DNA from: Euclidia mi
Taxonomy: Eukaryota > Arthropoda > Insecta > Lepidoptera > Erebidae
Reading direction: 5' to 3'
Assembly (NCBI GenBank): GCA_944739405.2
Contig: OX123192.2
Span: forward strand, 50,086,486-50,150,485
DNA length: 64,000 nt
This document shows positions 34,576-45,063 of this stretch, one piece after another. A model generated the notes under the pieces. It made no database searches and was not told where the DNA came from. It saw nothing but the letters and a program-made list of their open reading frames with translations. Both the position numbers and the translations under genes were made by a program. Numbering within the stretch: position 1 is the stretch's first letter; every line of letters begins with the position of its first letter.

Positions 34576-34859
34576 CGTTCGCAATACGATTCTGGAATCT
34601 TACAGGTTGCTTTTACTAGTTTAAACCCCTTTTAAAAAAAATGTCAGATATTACATAAATAATCATGAAAAGAGTTACTAGGAGTAGTTTTCAATATTGT
34701 CGAGATAGCATAAATCGCAATAGTAAAGGTAAATGGGCACCTTAGTATGGAAACCATACCCATGGCGAACACAAACGAAATATAGCAGAGTGTATTCATC
34801 TATGGCTCCCATTTACTATGGCATTAGTCGCATTAATGTGAGCTACGGAAATCTCAAAA

Positions 34860-35040
34860 AAATCAAGTGTTATATATATGTAAATATCCATACTCTTTAT
34901 CTCTGAAACTACTGATCCGATTTGAAAAATCTCTTTGTGTGTGATAGCCACATACATGAGAAAGGTGTGGGCTACATTTTATCGCGATATTCCCGCGGGA
35001 TCACTGAATGACGCCGATGAAGTCGCGGGTGTCCACAAAT
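34860..35040 (+). repeat. Related repeat fragment ('ctgatccgatttgaaaaat' type)
   Basis: 'actactgatccgatttga', 'tgatagccacatacatgaga', 'gggctacattttatcgcg' and 'gaagtcgcgggtgtcc' are words typical of another common moth repeat. Non-coding; assigned from general familiarity. Confidence 0.4.
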
Positions 35041-35699
35041 TAATTGATATAGGTAAGAAAACCAAAATGCTAATTCATTAAAATATTTTTTATTCAATTT
35101 GATCCAAAGCAATCATAAGATTATTTAAAAAGGCAGCGGGTGCGTCTGTTGCTTTCTGGAGTATGGCCCAAGACAGATAATAAACAATGTTAGCGATATG
35201 GGCGAAGCTATCAAATGTGCGAAAAAAAATCTGTTCAATGTGCGAAAGAGACAGCGTATAACATATCTCTAAACATTAGCTCATTTTGATATTATCTTTA
35301 TGCCTTTATAAGATGAAATAAAAACCTTTGATACCGTTTGTTTTCTTTTTTTAAAGGATCCTATACATTTTTGTCCGACGATTTTTAATCAAACAATTAT
35401 AATCAATGAAAGGTCACATGTTAAAACCTTTGTTTAAAACTATTTTGGATAATGTCCACCACTGTTCGCAAAGCGGGTCAGATATGGGGAAAGTTTTGTA
35501 CGCCGATAATAAACCATGGTAGGTTTAGAGGAGGTTTAGGAGTGTGAAAGGACTTCCTTTACTTGGCTAGCAGCAAGGAGATAGGTAAAACGTTCTGCAT
35601 GCATAAGGAAAATGTACGTACCTACTTGCCAAACACGTCCACCTATTCGGAGCCTCAAACAAAAATTTCCACTTGTTAAAAGAAGTCATATAATTTTTA
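35041..35699. other. No supported gene
   Basis: Anonymous sequence without recognised repeats or coding signals. Confidence 0.4.
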
Positions 35700-35930
35700 T
35701 AGTCCAACTAGAGGACGCCAGCAGCTACGCCTGCATTTTTTTTAAATTTACCCGTTTTGGCCGATCCCGTAGGAATTTCGGGAAATCCCTTCTGAGTGCA
35801 CCCCTGCGGTCACCAAGAAACATACATGCCAAATTTCAGCTTCCTGCGCCCAATAGTTTCGGCTGTAGCATGTCTGTCAGTCAGTCAGTAACGCAAGGAT
35901 TTTATATATTAAGATTATTCAAAGTTCACA
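35700..35930 (+). repeat. Dispersed repeat Q, copy 2
   Basis: Matches 10207-10440 over its whole length in the same orientation, from 'gaggacgccagcagctacgc' to 'aggattttatatattaagat'. The frame across it has no recognisable domain. Confidence 0.75.
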
Positions 35931-37196
35931 AGTAAGATTGTAAGGTAATGTTCTTAAGTTTCTTATGAAATAAATTAGATTACTTTGAACGAAACATTTT
36001 GTTATATTTTTGGCGCTACTCTGTTTTTACGGAATTCAGGATGAGCCCGTGCGTCGAGTAATAATTTTATACAACCTTTGATAATATTATTTTTATACTA
36101 AATGTACTTATTTACTTTTATTTTATATTAAGAGTAAGCAATTAGTGTACATAATTATGACAAAGAATATACATACCTAATAATATAATACATGCAATTG
36201 ATATAGAATTTTTCTGTAGTAGTGGCCACAAACTGGGTGACAAAGCAAGGCGTTTGTTGCCTAAATCCCTTGATTCACCCACTAGCAGTTAGTAGGAGTT
36301 TGTTGTTGTTGTAGTCTGGGTATTCTTTTGGTCCGTTGAATGAATTTTGTGAAGTTCCTTGAGACATAGAAATTATTCCTGGTAGAACAACTGTATTTTC
36401 TAAGAAATAAATGGAAATGGAGAAAGCATCCTTGTTATTGAAATTTAGTTGATCTATATTCATATCTATATTTGGACTCAAGTAAGAATTAATATAAAAA
36501 ACTTAAACATTCGAACTAATTTTTATTCACTTTAAATCACATAGGTACGCCTCCCTAAAGCGTTTGAGCAATACACTTTTAGGGAGATGCAATGACAAAC
36601 ATTTGAAGGATTACACAAATAAGTGTAAATATTACAGTGAAAAAGTTATTGACAGTTTAAACCCCATTTCTGAAAGAAAAGTAATAGACACTGAGTTGCG
36701 CTTACCCGGCCACTGCAGCATAATGCAGTGATCTGGCTAAAAACCTTATAAATAATAACGTGGAATAGAAAAAAATACCATTTCACCATTCCAAAAACAA
36801 AACGAAAATGAAGACATAAAAATCAGAATAAAAAAGTTAACTAGGTATTCAGTTTATTTTAAAAAAAGAGAACCGCCTTCAAGAAATCGACCCACTGAAA
36901 AGTACGAAATACTTTTTACATACGCTACCCTCTCATCATCCTCTCAAATTTCCTTTCGAATGTCTCCCGAAAACTAATTACTAAATACTTCGTTTTTGAA
37001 GTCGTTTACTTACACTTTACTACATTTACTTTAAATTTTGGGCTAAATAATAGTTTGTTTATAGGTAGATTCTTAAATTATTTTAGTGATACATTTTCTG
37101 CTAGTATTAGTCTGTAATCATGACTTTAACATACCTACTTTTATTCTGTGTGTCTATGGGCTAAGGTAGACAAACGAAGTCGACATACTTAATAAT
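35931..37196. other. No supported gene
   Basis: AT-rich anonymous sequence. No repeated or coding signal that I can name. Confidence 0.4.
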
Positions 37197-37927
37197 TTGC
37201 GAGTCAGTCAGCTTATAACGAACAAATTAGAGTTGCTAAGTGAACGCAAACAAATACCTAAAACTGGTCAATGCGCAGACGGTGTTGCTGTTAGGATTCA
37301 TCCTACGATAAAACAAGTTGACACATATAAAAACATGATGACTAAAGTTATAGCTACTCGCAGTCACTCATACACAATCGAAGCAGTAGATGAGTCCAGG
37401 GAATCAGCCACATAAGGAAGGACGCCCTCCGCAAATGCTGTTCCGGCTGATCCAAATAAATGCGGCGAACTTGTACAGACCATTGAATTGTCTGTGGGCT
37501 CTTGTTTTATGCTCCGGAGAAATATGTCAACAACAGATGGCTTAGTGAACGGGGCAATGGGTGTTCTTAAAGGATTTAAATGGCTGGCACAAAGAAGAGA
37601 TCAACTTGAGCCAGGCAAACTGCCTTTTGCCATTTTGATATTATTTGATGATTCATCAACAGGAATACGTCTTAAAGATGATGATGGATACATTTTCATA
37701 GCTCCAGTGATAGCAACCTTTTAAGGCAATCGCGGTTACGGTGATATCGAGAGGCGAATGTTGCCAGTCATATTGATTTGGGCTGTGACGGTACACAAGT
37801 TGCAAGGATGTACACTTAGTTCCGTGGTAATCGACCTAGGGCCTAAAATCTTTGCCTCAACCATCCCCACGACAACAGAGCCAACTTTGTCCCAAATAAC
37901 AAGAATGAGAAATATGCTCTCACATTA
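37197..37927 (+). pseudogene. PIF1/Helitron-type helicase remnant
   Basis: One plus frame, interrupted by TAA at 37413 and 37722, reads through typical C-terminal PIF1-family words. These are 'AVRIHPTIKQVDTYKNMM', 'LSVGSCFMLRRNMSTTDGLV' followed by NGAMGVLKGF, then 'IERRMLPVILIWAVTVHKLQ' followed by GCTLSSVVIDLG. The last is the highly conserved helicase motif V/VI region. In insect genomes such fragments usually come from Helitron RepHel proteins or other PIF1-bearing transposons. The N-terminal ATPase half (Walker A and B) and any Rep domain are absent. No product is expected. Confidence 0.75.
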
Positions 37928-37979
37928 GATTTTTTCACCGACTTCATTTGTTAATCGCAGAGACATAGATACGTACACA

Positions 37980-37982
<3 letters not shown>

Positions 37983-38044
<62 letters not shown>
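37983..38044. repeat. (AC)n microsatellite
   Basis: About 30 uninterrupted AC dinucleotides, continuing with imperfections (ACACG, CGCG) to about 38105. Valine/cysteine-rich frames read on the minus strand are artefacts of the repeat. Confidence 0.95.
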
Positions 38045-38046
<2 letters not shown>

Positions 38047-38129
38047 ACACGCACACACACACGCGCGCGCACATCCACGTACACACATACAGACACACAC
38101 AATACACTTAAGTGTAACTTAAACATTCT

Positions 38130-38410
38130 CTTAAGTGTAACAAATACCTTTTTACTGAATACCGCATCAAAATCGGTTGTGCCAAAGTCGAATTAATCGC
38201 GAACAAACTTACATTTAGATACCGTTCAAACTGAGATCCTTCTTTTTTAAATTGGTTAATATACTAAGCCCTTTTCTTAAGTGTAACAAATACTTTTCTG
38301 AAAGCCGCTTCAAAATCGGTACCGCCAAACGCGAGATAATTGCGGACAAACATACATACAAACATATTATAGGTCAAACTGAGAACCTCCTTTTTTTGAA
38401 GTCGGTTAAA
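38130..38410 (+). repeat. Two tandem copies of a 'gaagtcggttaa' repeat
   Basis: Two units, about 38128-38275 and 38276-38410, each contain 'ttaagtgtaacaaata', 'aaaatcgg' and 'gcggacaaac' or 'gcgaacaaac', then 'caaactgaga' and a run of T followed by 'ttggttaa' or 'gtcggttaa'. The words belong to a widespread moth repeat tail. A looser relative is at 53505-53800. Confidence 0.6.
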
Positions 38411-38546
38411 AAGATATAACTTCAAATTTAATTCCTCGAACTTGGTTAGGAGCCAGCAGGCAGTATGTTCTTTAAAATAAAAGAAATGTGAAAAAAATAA
38501 TGGCTAGATAGATACATTTGTTGTTATTTAATAAATATTTACGAAT

Positions 38547-38748
38547 CACACACCTCTGACTTTTCGCAGTTATGTGTGTATTAAAATGTTAATTATCGTC
38601 CGCTTAACAAGGTGCCCGGTAGATGGCAATAGGCCCGCCCCCTTTTACATTGGGACCGAAATATATCTGGCGAAGTGTGGGTGTTTAATACACCTCTGCC
38701 TACCCCTTCGTGGATAAAAGGCGTGAAGTTATGTTATGTTATGTTACG
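38547..38748 (+). mobile_element. SINE S1b subfamily copy, 5'-truncated
   Basis: Begins at 'cacacacctctgactttt', has 'gtgcccggtagatggcaata', 'cacctctgcctaccccttcg' and the tail 'aaaaggcgtgaagttatgtt' with a TTATG repeat. The tRNA-like head is missing. Confidence 0.7.
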
Positions 38749-39177
38749 AATTATTATAATAATAATCTAATAGACATTACCATTAATAAATACGATACCG
38801 CTATTTAGAATGCAAGCCTGATAAAAGAAATTGTAAATGAATTATAATTTCTACAACGTCTAATAAAATAAATCTAGATGGTTCCAATAGGATATAGAAT
38901 ATCAAGATGTCCTGTTTGACCGCTAAAACAAGAGCAAACTAACAACGGTTATGCACCTTAACAAATAAAAAACTATTTAATATTTGAAGGGTACAGGCGT
39001 AAAATGATGGATGTCAATTTTACTTTGATTGGAGAAAATTAGATTTTAAAGTTCAAAGACTCATTAAATCTGCTTTACACTAACCTCACACTAAATAAAA
39101 TTAATGTTTATAGGTTTATTTTTATTGTCATGGTTGCAATAAAAGTCTAAGTTATTAGAGCTTCATATGTATTTTTT

Positions 39178-39415
39178 TCCGTGCGGTGACGGATTAAGAA
39201 TACGGATTGTCACCACCCCATGTCTTCCCATGGGTGTCGTAAGAGCCTACAGAGGGAGCATATTATACAGAGAACAGCACTGTAAGAGAAAGAAAACTTG
39301 AAACAAACCCTATACCAACCCGTTTGGCCAGCGTGGTATAGTAGGCCAATTCCTCCTTTCAAAGGAGAGGCCTAGTCCAGCAGTGGACTGTTATTGGCTG
39401 ATGATGATGATGATG
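39178..39415 (+). repeat. Repeat family S2, best copy
   Basis: 'cggtgacggattaagaatac', 'gtcttcccatgggtgtcg', 'accctataccaacccgtttg', 'gccagcgtggtatagtaggc', 'ggagaggcctagtccagcag' and a (GAT)n tail. The last block resembles the end of a LINE ORF2 (the QQWT region), so the family may be derived from a LINE 3' end. Other copies are at 5283, 42705 (-), 47610 (-) and 54545. Confidence 0.65.
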
Positions 39416-39539
39416 TATTTTTTTATAATTTGTAAAAAAAGGAGGAGGTAATTCCAGGAGAAAATTATGTATGTCAGTCAAAAAATTATGAAGGTGTGTA
39501 TGCTAGCTATGGCGGTGTTGTGACTTAACTGTCACTATC

Positions 39540-39790
39540 AAAGCTATTTTGCAGCATTGCATCCAAATTAAGTGTGGGTCAATTCTTGCGATAACCAGGC
39601 GCTTATTTAACACTTTTTCCAGAATTTTTGCAAATATCATCATGAGTAATATGGGTCATTACTTGTTTGGTGAACTGCGATTGCAGTCTTTTATTCGTAT
39701 GGTACTACGTCTGACGTCAAGCTGTAGTTTATGATTTTTACTAGAGGTTCAACAATTTTATCCTTTACTGCTACGAAGCATTAATACCGT
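39540..39790 (-). pseudogene. Worn LINE reverse transcriptase fragment
   Basis: On the minus strand one frame reads 'VKDKIVEPLVKIINYSLTSD' followed by VVPYE, a stop, and KTAIAV. This matches the early RT motif (PL..I.N.SL..G..P..WK.A.V) of jockey/CR1-like elements. The rest is destroyed by stops and frameshifts. Confidence 0.5.
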
Positions 39791-40140
39791 CCTGATCTGG
39801 CACTGTTAAGCATAAGAGCCAAAATATCTAGCTCTCTATCATCTGTAGGCTCTAAAATGAAAGAGTCAACAGGGGACACATATGCGAGGTGTAAACAGAC
39901 CTTTTTTAAAATTTAAATTCCATATTGTACTAATAATTACGAACATTCTTTTAATTAATGTATTGGCTCAATATATTGCCTGCATATTGTTGACTGTTTG
40001 AGACGAAAAACCATTAACTACTAAGATTAAATGGTGCAGAAAAAAATCTCTGTTCAATTATTTCGATGCCTTTCTAACTGGATATTGAATGCTTTTCATA
40101 TGTGTCGTGCCTGATTTCAAAGTTTTTTAAGCATAGTTAC

Positions 40141-41430
40141 TTTTATTTATTTATTTATACACTTTATTGTGTATAGATTGACTTAATGCTTTGGGCATTA
40201 TCTGCCAGTCTTCCTTTGAGTGGTGCTGAGAAATGTAGTAGGTGTATTCAATACTTACTATTATTACAATATTACAAATAATAGACGTAATATGTATAGT
40301 AATATAATACTTAAATAAGTAGGTATATACATATACATACACTATACATATATTGCATATAGATAGTATATCTATATACAATATATATGCAATAACTACA
40401 TACATACCATAATATTATATGAGAACTAAAGAAATAATTCATAAAACCACCATGCAGATATTTCATGATAATAAATAATGTAAATAGAAATAAATATCTA
40501 TACAAATCCTATGACACATCCGCTGGTCTTGCTAACAAGAGCTCCTATACTTTCGTCTTAAATTGGTACTTGGTGTTGCACATCCTGATTCCAGAGGAGA
40601 AAAGACTGAACGAGAAGAGAAGACTGAATAAGAGATGTATTATGAGAAGGGATAGTAAGAAGAAGATTATGATTATATTTCGGTCGTGGTTGGAACACAG
40701 ATACTGATATTGGGAAGTTAAATAATAGTTAGAATAAGTTAAAGTGAGAGCACGCAATCTGCGACGACGACGGATAGGAAGCCACTTTAATTGGGAACGA
40801 TAAGTAGACACAGTCATGGTCATACTTGCGAAGATTTGAAACGAATCAAATGCAGTTATTGACAAAACGGTTGAGTTTGTTGAGATCTGCATTTAGGTCA
40901 TAGTAACATACATCACCAAAGTCGATTAACGGGAAAATCAAGGTCTGTACAAGCGTTGCCCATCGCTCCTGAGGATGCCTCGTGCAGAGGCGAAACACGT
41001 GTCGAAGAATAAGGGATATAGGAATGGCAGGAGCGATGGGCAACGACTGAGCCTACACGGCGCAGTCATTGCCCATCGCTCCTGAGGACGCCTCGTGCAA
41101 AGGCGAAACACGTGTCGAAGAATAGTCGGCGCATACAACGGGATACTGCAAGTCAGGTGTCTTCCTGGAACCCATAGCATTCCTATATCCCTTATACTTT
41201 TAGAGGTGTTCGGTATTGTCAACCTTTTTCTATTGCAATAGTTGGGGTGGTCAATCCGAGGGTGCGTAGTCCTCTTTCCTTCCATTAGGTCTGTACAAGC
41301 ATTGTCTTGGTATTGGATGGGAGTTTTTTCTTGAGGCTGTAAAGAGTTTCGGCTCATCTGTGTCAGTTGAGTTTGCCAATTAAGTGTGGCAGCTATATTA
41401 TACAGCCCAAGATTAAGATTTTATTGTTAT
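40141..41430 (-). mobile_element. Jockey/CR1-group LINE 3' end, interrupted
   Basis: Minus-strand remnant. From 41430 the coding reads 'LNWQTQLTQMS', then 'LKKKLPSNTKTMLVQTLIFP' once a 328-bp insertion (40959-41286) is skipped, then LIDFGDVCYYDLNADLNKLN. The C-terminal part continues to about 40550 in shifting frames ('RSQLKWLPIRRRRRLRALTL'). The 3' untranslated region ends in TAAA repeats (plus-strand 'ttttatttatttatttata' at 40141). The polymerase core is missing, so it is a 5'-truncated, dead copy. Confidence 0.75.
40959..41286. mobile_element. Unknown 328-bp insertion with 18-bp target-site duplication
   Basis: The insert splits a LINE coding sequence. 40941-40958 and 41287-41304 are the same 18-mer, AGGTCTGTACAAGCRTTG, with one mismatch, which is a target-site duplication. 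Inside, a 56-bp segment occurs twice in direct orientation (40956-41011 and 41069-41124, slightly overlapping the border). A 14-bp piece of it is present inverted at 41030-41043, and an 18-bp word (41009-41026) is present inverted at 41179-41196. Part of the insert ('ttgaccaccc.aactattgca') recurs at 49720-49780. It has no poly(A) tail or Pol III boxes that I can see. The long duplication suggests LINE-mediated insertion, but the element type is unknown. Confidence 0.65.
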
Positions 41431-41453
41431 TTTTTTCATTTTTAGATATACTT

Positions 41454-41736
41454 TTAATGTTTTATTTTTATAGTCTCACGCCTTTTAACCCCGAAGGGGT
41501 AGGCAGAGGTGTAATATTACACCCACATTTCGCCATGAATCTTTGGTCTCTCGTAATAGGGGGCAAGCCTATTGCCGTTACCGGGCACATCACCAGACTC
41601 CGTGCTGCTAATGAGAATTCGGAAAAACCCAGTTACACTTTTGCACGATCCGGGAATCGAACCCGGGACCTCCGACCAGCGCAGTCGCATACGCTATCTA
41701 CTGTCTCTGTCTCCATGGTCCACCACGAAGGCAGGG
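41454..41736 (-). mobile_element. SINE S1, full length with 13-bp target-site duplication
   Basis: Minus-strand SINE flanked by a perfect direct repeat, TTTAGATATACTT, at 41441-41453 and 41737-41749. The head has the tRNA-like B box GGTTCGATTCCCG. The body has 'agcagcacggagtctgg', 'acggcaataggctt' and 'cctctgcctaccccttcggg', and the tail is A/T-rich. This gives the element's full extent (283 bp) and confirms LINE-assisted retroposition. Confidence 0.88.
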
Positions 41737-41749
41737 TTTAGATATACTT

Positions 41750-42307
41750 ATGATAATTATATTTTCCGGGACTGTTTCTTAACTCCAAATGAACATTGTT
41801 TTGTGTGAAAAGATAGGTTGCGGACGAGAAGCACGTGGGTCAAATCCGCGTGCACGACTATAACGCCGAAGAAGCCCTCAATGAATATTGCTATGTATGG
41901 ATACTTGCAATGGCTACAGAAAATGTTTTTTGAAATTACGTTTTTGAACGTTTTGGTCAATCTCTTAATCTCATGGGTCTGATAGCTCACAATTTATGCC
42001 AGGACATCCCCAAAAGCTCGATTTTATGTAATCAGAAGTCTAGTATATTCTTTATTGTGGCAATATAGCGAGTCTTCTGAGCACGTACTCGATGAAAGTG
42101 CTGTGGAGTAATTCTACGATGCCTAGAATTATAAATAACCATAAAAAATTACTACTTTTGTAAGCATTTTTATACTATATTCTCTTTTGCATACTATTGG
42201 TTGGTATGCAGCGACCTAAGTACGTTTTTCAGTACTGACAAAACACAACCATCTCGTTTACCACGCACAATATAAACCATTGGGTGAGTAAGTATTAAAA
42301 AGTCTCG
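41750..42307. other. 3' flank of UGT-C
   Basis: No other gene is seen. On the minus strand an AATAAA lies at 42051-42056, about 255 bases beyond the UGT-C stop codon, and could be its polyadenylation signal. Confidence 0.35.
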
Positions 42308-42704
42308 CTAATTCAATTTGGGTTTAATTTTCATTTCTTCATTTGAGCGTGTAAAATATTTATACTGTAGAAATATACCAGCAATAAATATAGTTTTAAC
42401 AAATAACAATGCTACTAACATAGTCACAACTAGATCAAGTTCGAAGTATTGTGTCCAGGAGATATTCGCGGCGGGATCACCCATGTGCTTCGCTCCGCCA
42501 TGACGGATGACGTGCTCCGTCCACCATACCGCACGCTCCAGCGGTTTCATCGGCTGGTCCCACATTATATTTCGCAGTTTGATCACGTTTTCTCGATAAC
42601 TGTAAATTGAAAGAATGGTACTGAATGTCTATAGAGCTTTTTGTAGTCTACTAGACTGAACCCTATCTTAATTTTATTATTCAGTAGCATTTTGCGTCAA
42701 TAAG

Positions 42705-42890
42705 AGGATATGTCCTACTATACCACGCTGGCCAGACACGTTGGTATAGGGTTTGACTTCGAGTTATCCATCTCTTCGCAAAGATACTATTTGCTTAATG
42801 TATTTTCTTTAGTCGCCTCTTACGACAACCACGGGATAAAATGGAGTAGTGACATTTTGTATTCTTAATCGGCCACCAGGCTGGCTTGCG
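42705..42890 (-). repeat. Repeat family S2 in UGT-C intron 3
   Basis: Contains 'ctataccacgctggcc', 'ttggtatagggtttgacttc' and 'agtcgcctcttacgacaacc', the reverse complement of family S2 words at 39178-39415. Confidence 0.6.
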
Positions 42891-43456
42891 ACTATGAAAA
42901 ATATAAACAATTTGTTTTATGTATAAACTAAAAAGATGGTGACCTCGAAACGTGCGAACAGATCTTTTTGTATTGTAGCTAAAACAATTTAAGTCGCGTC
43001 GGATTGCAAACAAAAAATATTAGTATACTTATTTGGTCCATAAGGCACACCTGATATTCATGCTAACTAGCATTTAATAAGATGAATCAAATAAGTTGAC
43101 CGGCCACGTAGCTCCTAGCTTAGTTTAAATAAATGCTACCGAGAAAGAATATCAATCCCTGACAAGTCTTTAATTTTAATTTTCTTACCTTTTATCTCCA
43201 ACTACAGTCATGATAGCATTATTCAATTGGTCTTCTGTGAGAGACGCCAAATCAAGCTGTACTCCAATTTTGTGGTACACATAATGTTCAACATTGAACC
43301 ATTGATCAGCATAGGTATACCAATAAGAGGTACTCCAGCTGTTATAGCCTCGTCTGTTGATTGTAGACCTCCTTGAGTTATGAATAATCTGACCTTTGGA
43401 TGTTCTGGAAATAAAAGTCGTTGTGTTAGTTTTTTTCTTATCAGTATTATTTATGA

Positions 43457-43509
43457 CTTACATCATGCATATTATCTGACTCACTGTAAGATAATATGCA
43501 TGATGTAAG
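43457..43509. repeat. Perfect 21-bp hairpin in UGT-C intron 2
   Basis: 43457-43477 (starting CTTACATCATGCATATTATC) is exactly complementary to 43489-43509 around an 11-base loop. It lies 53 bases upstream of the exon 3 acceptor in the sense of UGT-C. It is pre-miRNA-like in arm length, but the stem is too short for a typical animal microRNA precursor. Confidence 0.9.
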
Positions 43510-43773
43510 GTAGCAGTTATAAACATTTTACTCTGCTAATTATAAACTTTGTGTTTCGGGGAAATATGTTGTAGAGTCTATTCTGCCTGATTAGTGATAT
43601 TTAAATGCTTGTAACCATAGGAATAATCACTGGATGTTTTAATACTCTTCACTCTATTTCAGTCATAAACAAAATTGAATCAGTTAGCCTAGCTTGCGAC
43701 AATTTGGCACATAAAAATTCTTATTCAGTAATTATTCATGCTATAAGAAACACATACACATAGGTACACATAC

Positions 43774-45063
43774 ATGTGCATACACATTGAATCGATGACA
43801 AGGAATACGCCTACTAATATTCATCACATATTATTATATTTAATCAGCAAAATTATTATTCTGCATTCCAAAAAGCGCCCGCGCAAGCCCGCACCTGCAC
43901 CCCCAACGAGACCTAATACGCCGACTCAAGGTGAAGATGTTCACGATGTGATGCCCACTCCGGAAATCCAGTCCTGGATGACGATCATTGAACAAAGCCT
44001 CAATGAGATATGTTCTATTGTATCTGAGGGTAAGATGAACACAGAGCAGGAACTGAGAATTAATTATCTATGCCGTAAAGTTGACAACGCTAAATCTCAT
44101 ATGGCAGTACGGTACCAGTCCCTGAAAATTAGAACAGTCCAATCTTATTCGTCAATACAATCCCTTGAAGAAAAAGTTGACCTTTCACATCAGCTGGAGA
44201 ACCTTAAACGGACCGTTGAAGAATCGTCGAAACTTCCCGTTACCAAGTCTTTTGCTGATGAGGTAAAGAAAGGTACCAAGAATTATATTCAGCCGACTAA
44301 ATTGAATACCATAGCCATTTATCCTGAAGATAAATTGAAATCAAGTGACGACACAAAATCTCTCGTCCAAAAAATTATCAGTCCTGAGCAGATGAAGCTT
44401 CACGTACGCGGCCTACATAAGATAAAAAACGGCGGTGTTATAATCAGCACTGACACTAAAGACGATATACAGAAGCTCAAACAGTCAGTGCAGCTCACGA
44501 ACTCAGGCCTTAAAATCGACGAGCCTCATAAGCGGAAGCCAAGGGTGGTAGTTATAGGTGTGCCCACATCAATGCAAGAAAAGGAAGTATTTACTTGCCT
44601 GTACCACCAAAATCAAGCCGATGTGTTGCCGAGTTGCAATCTCGAGACGTTTTTCGATTCCGTAAGATTAAGCCACAAGTCGGGCAAAAAAGACGGTGAG
44701 ACCTGCAACTACATTATAGAGGTCTCTGCAGAAATCAGGAAAGCTCTCATTACTAAAGATAGAGTATTCGTTAACTGGTCTTCATGCCCTGTAAAAGACT
44801 TCACATTGGTTACGCGATGTTTTAAGTGCCAGCAATATGGCCATGCCGCTAAGACTTGTCGGGAGGCTACATACATCTGTGGACATTGCGGTGATCGAGG
44901 CCACTCTATAAAGGATTGCGCGAAAAAGGCCGAAGAAACACAGTGTGCTACATGCTTGCACTACAAAAAGCCGAGCAAACATATTACAGGATGCATTGAC
45001 TGTCCAGCGAAAATAATGGCCGAGAAGAGGTACATCAATACCATTGATTATGGAGATACCTAA
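43774..45063 (+). CDS. LINE ORF1 (gag-like, three zinc knuckles), no ORF2
   Basis: Uninterrupted 429-codon frame lying antisense within UGT-C intron 2. The first about 60 residues look like read-through of flanking sequence followed by a proline/lysine-rich stretch. The middle is helical and charged, and residues 255-345 match the conserved domain before the knuckles of R1-clade ORF1 proteins (KPRVVVIGVP, then VNWSSCPVKDFTLVTRCF). Three cysteine clusters follow: C349-C352-H357-C362, C369-C372-H377-C382, and C391-C394-H403-C407. In R1-like elements ORF1 binds the element's RNA in the retrotransposition particle. No endonuclease or RT follows within the roughly 600 bases before UGT-C exon 2. 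It may be a truncated copy, a non-autonomous ORF1-only element, or a retained gene; sequence alone does not decide. Confidence 0.8.
   Translation: MCIHIESMTRNTPTNIHHILLYLISKIIILHSKKRPRKPAPAPPTRPNTPTQGEDVHDVMPTPEIQSWMTIIEQSLNEICSIVSEGKMNTEQELRINYLCRKVDNAKSHMAVRYQSLKIRTVQSYSSIQSLEEKVDLSHQLENLKRTVEESSKLPVTKSFADEVKKGTKNYIQPTKLNTIAIYPEDKLKSSDDTKSLVQKIISPEQMKLHVRGLHKIKNGGVIISTDTKDDIQKLKQSVQLTNSGLKIDEPHKRKPRVVVIGVPTSMQEKEVFTCLYHQNQADVLPSCNLETFFDSVRLSHKSGKKDGETCNYIIEVSAEIRKALITKDRVFVNWSSCPVKDFTLVTRCFKCQQYGHAAKTCREATYICGHCGDRGHSIKDCAKKAEETQCATCLHYKKPSKHITGCIDCPAKIMAEKRYINTIDYGDT

Noticed and set aside
37925..38126. Valine/cysteine-rich proteins on the minus strand
   Set aside because: They are translations of the (AC)n microsatellite.
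38130..38410. CRISPR-like repeated units
   Set aside because: There are only two units without regular spacers, in a eukaryotic setting. It is a dispersed moth repeat.
40938..41357. 139-codon minus-strand frame
   Set aside because: It stitches together LINE coding in the wrong frame and the 328-bp insertion. The real LINE frame differs.
43457..43509. microRNA precursor candidate
   Set aside because: A 21-bp perfect stem with no lower stem or bulges is too short for Drosha processing; it is treated as a foldback only.
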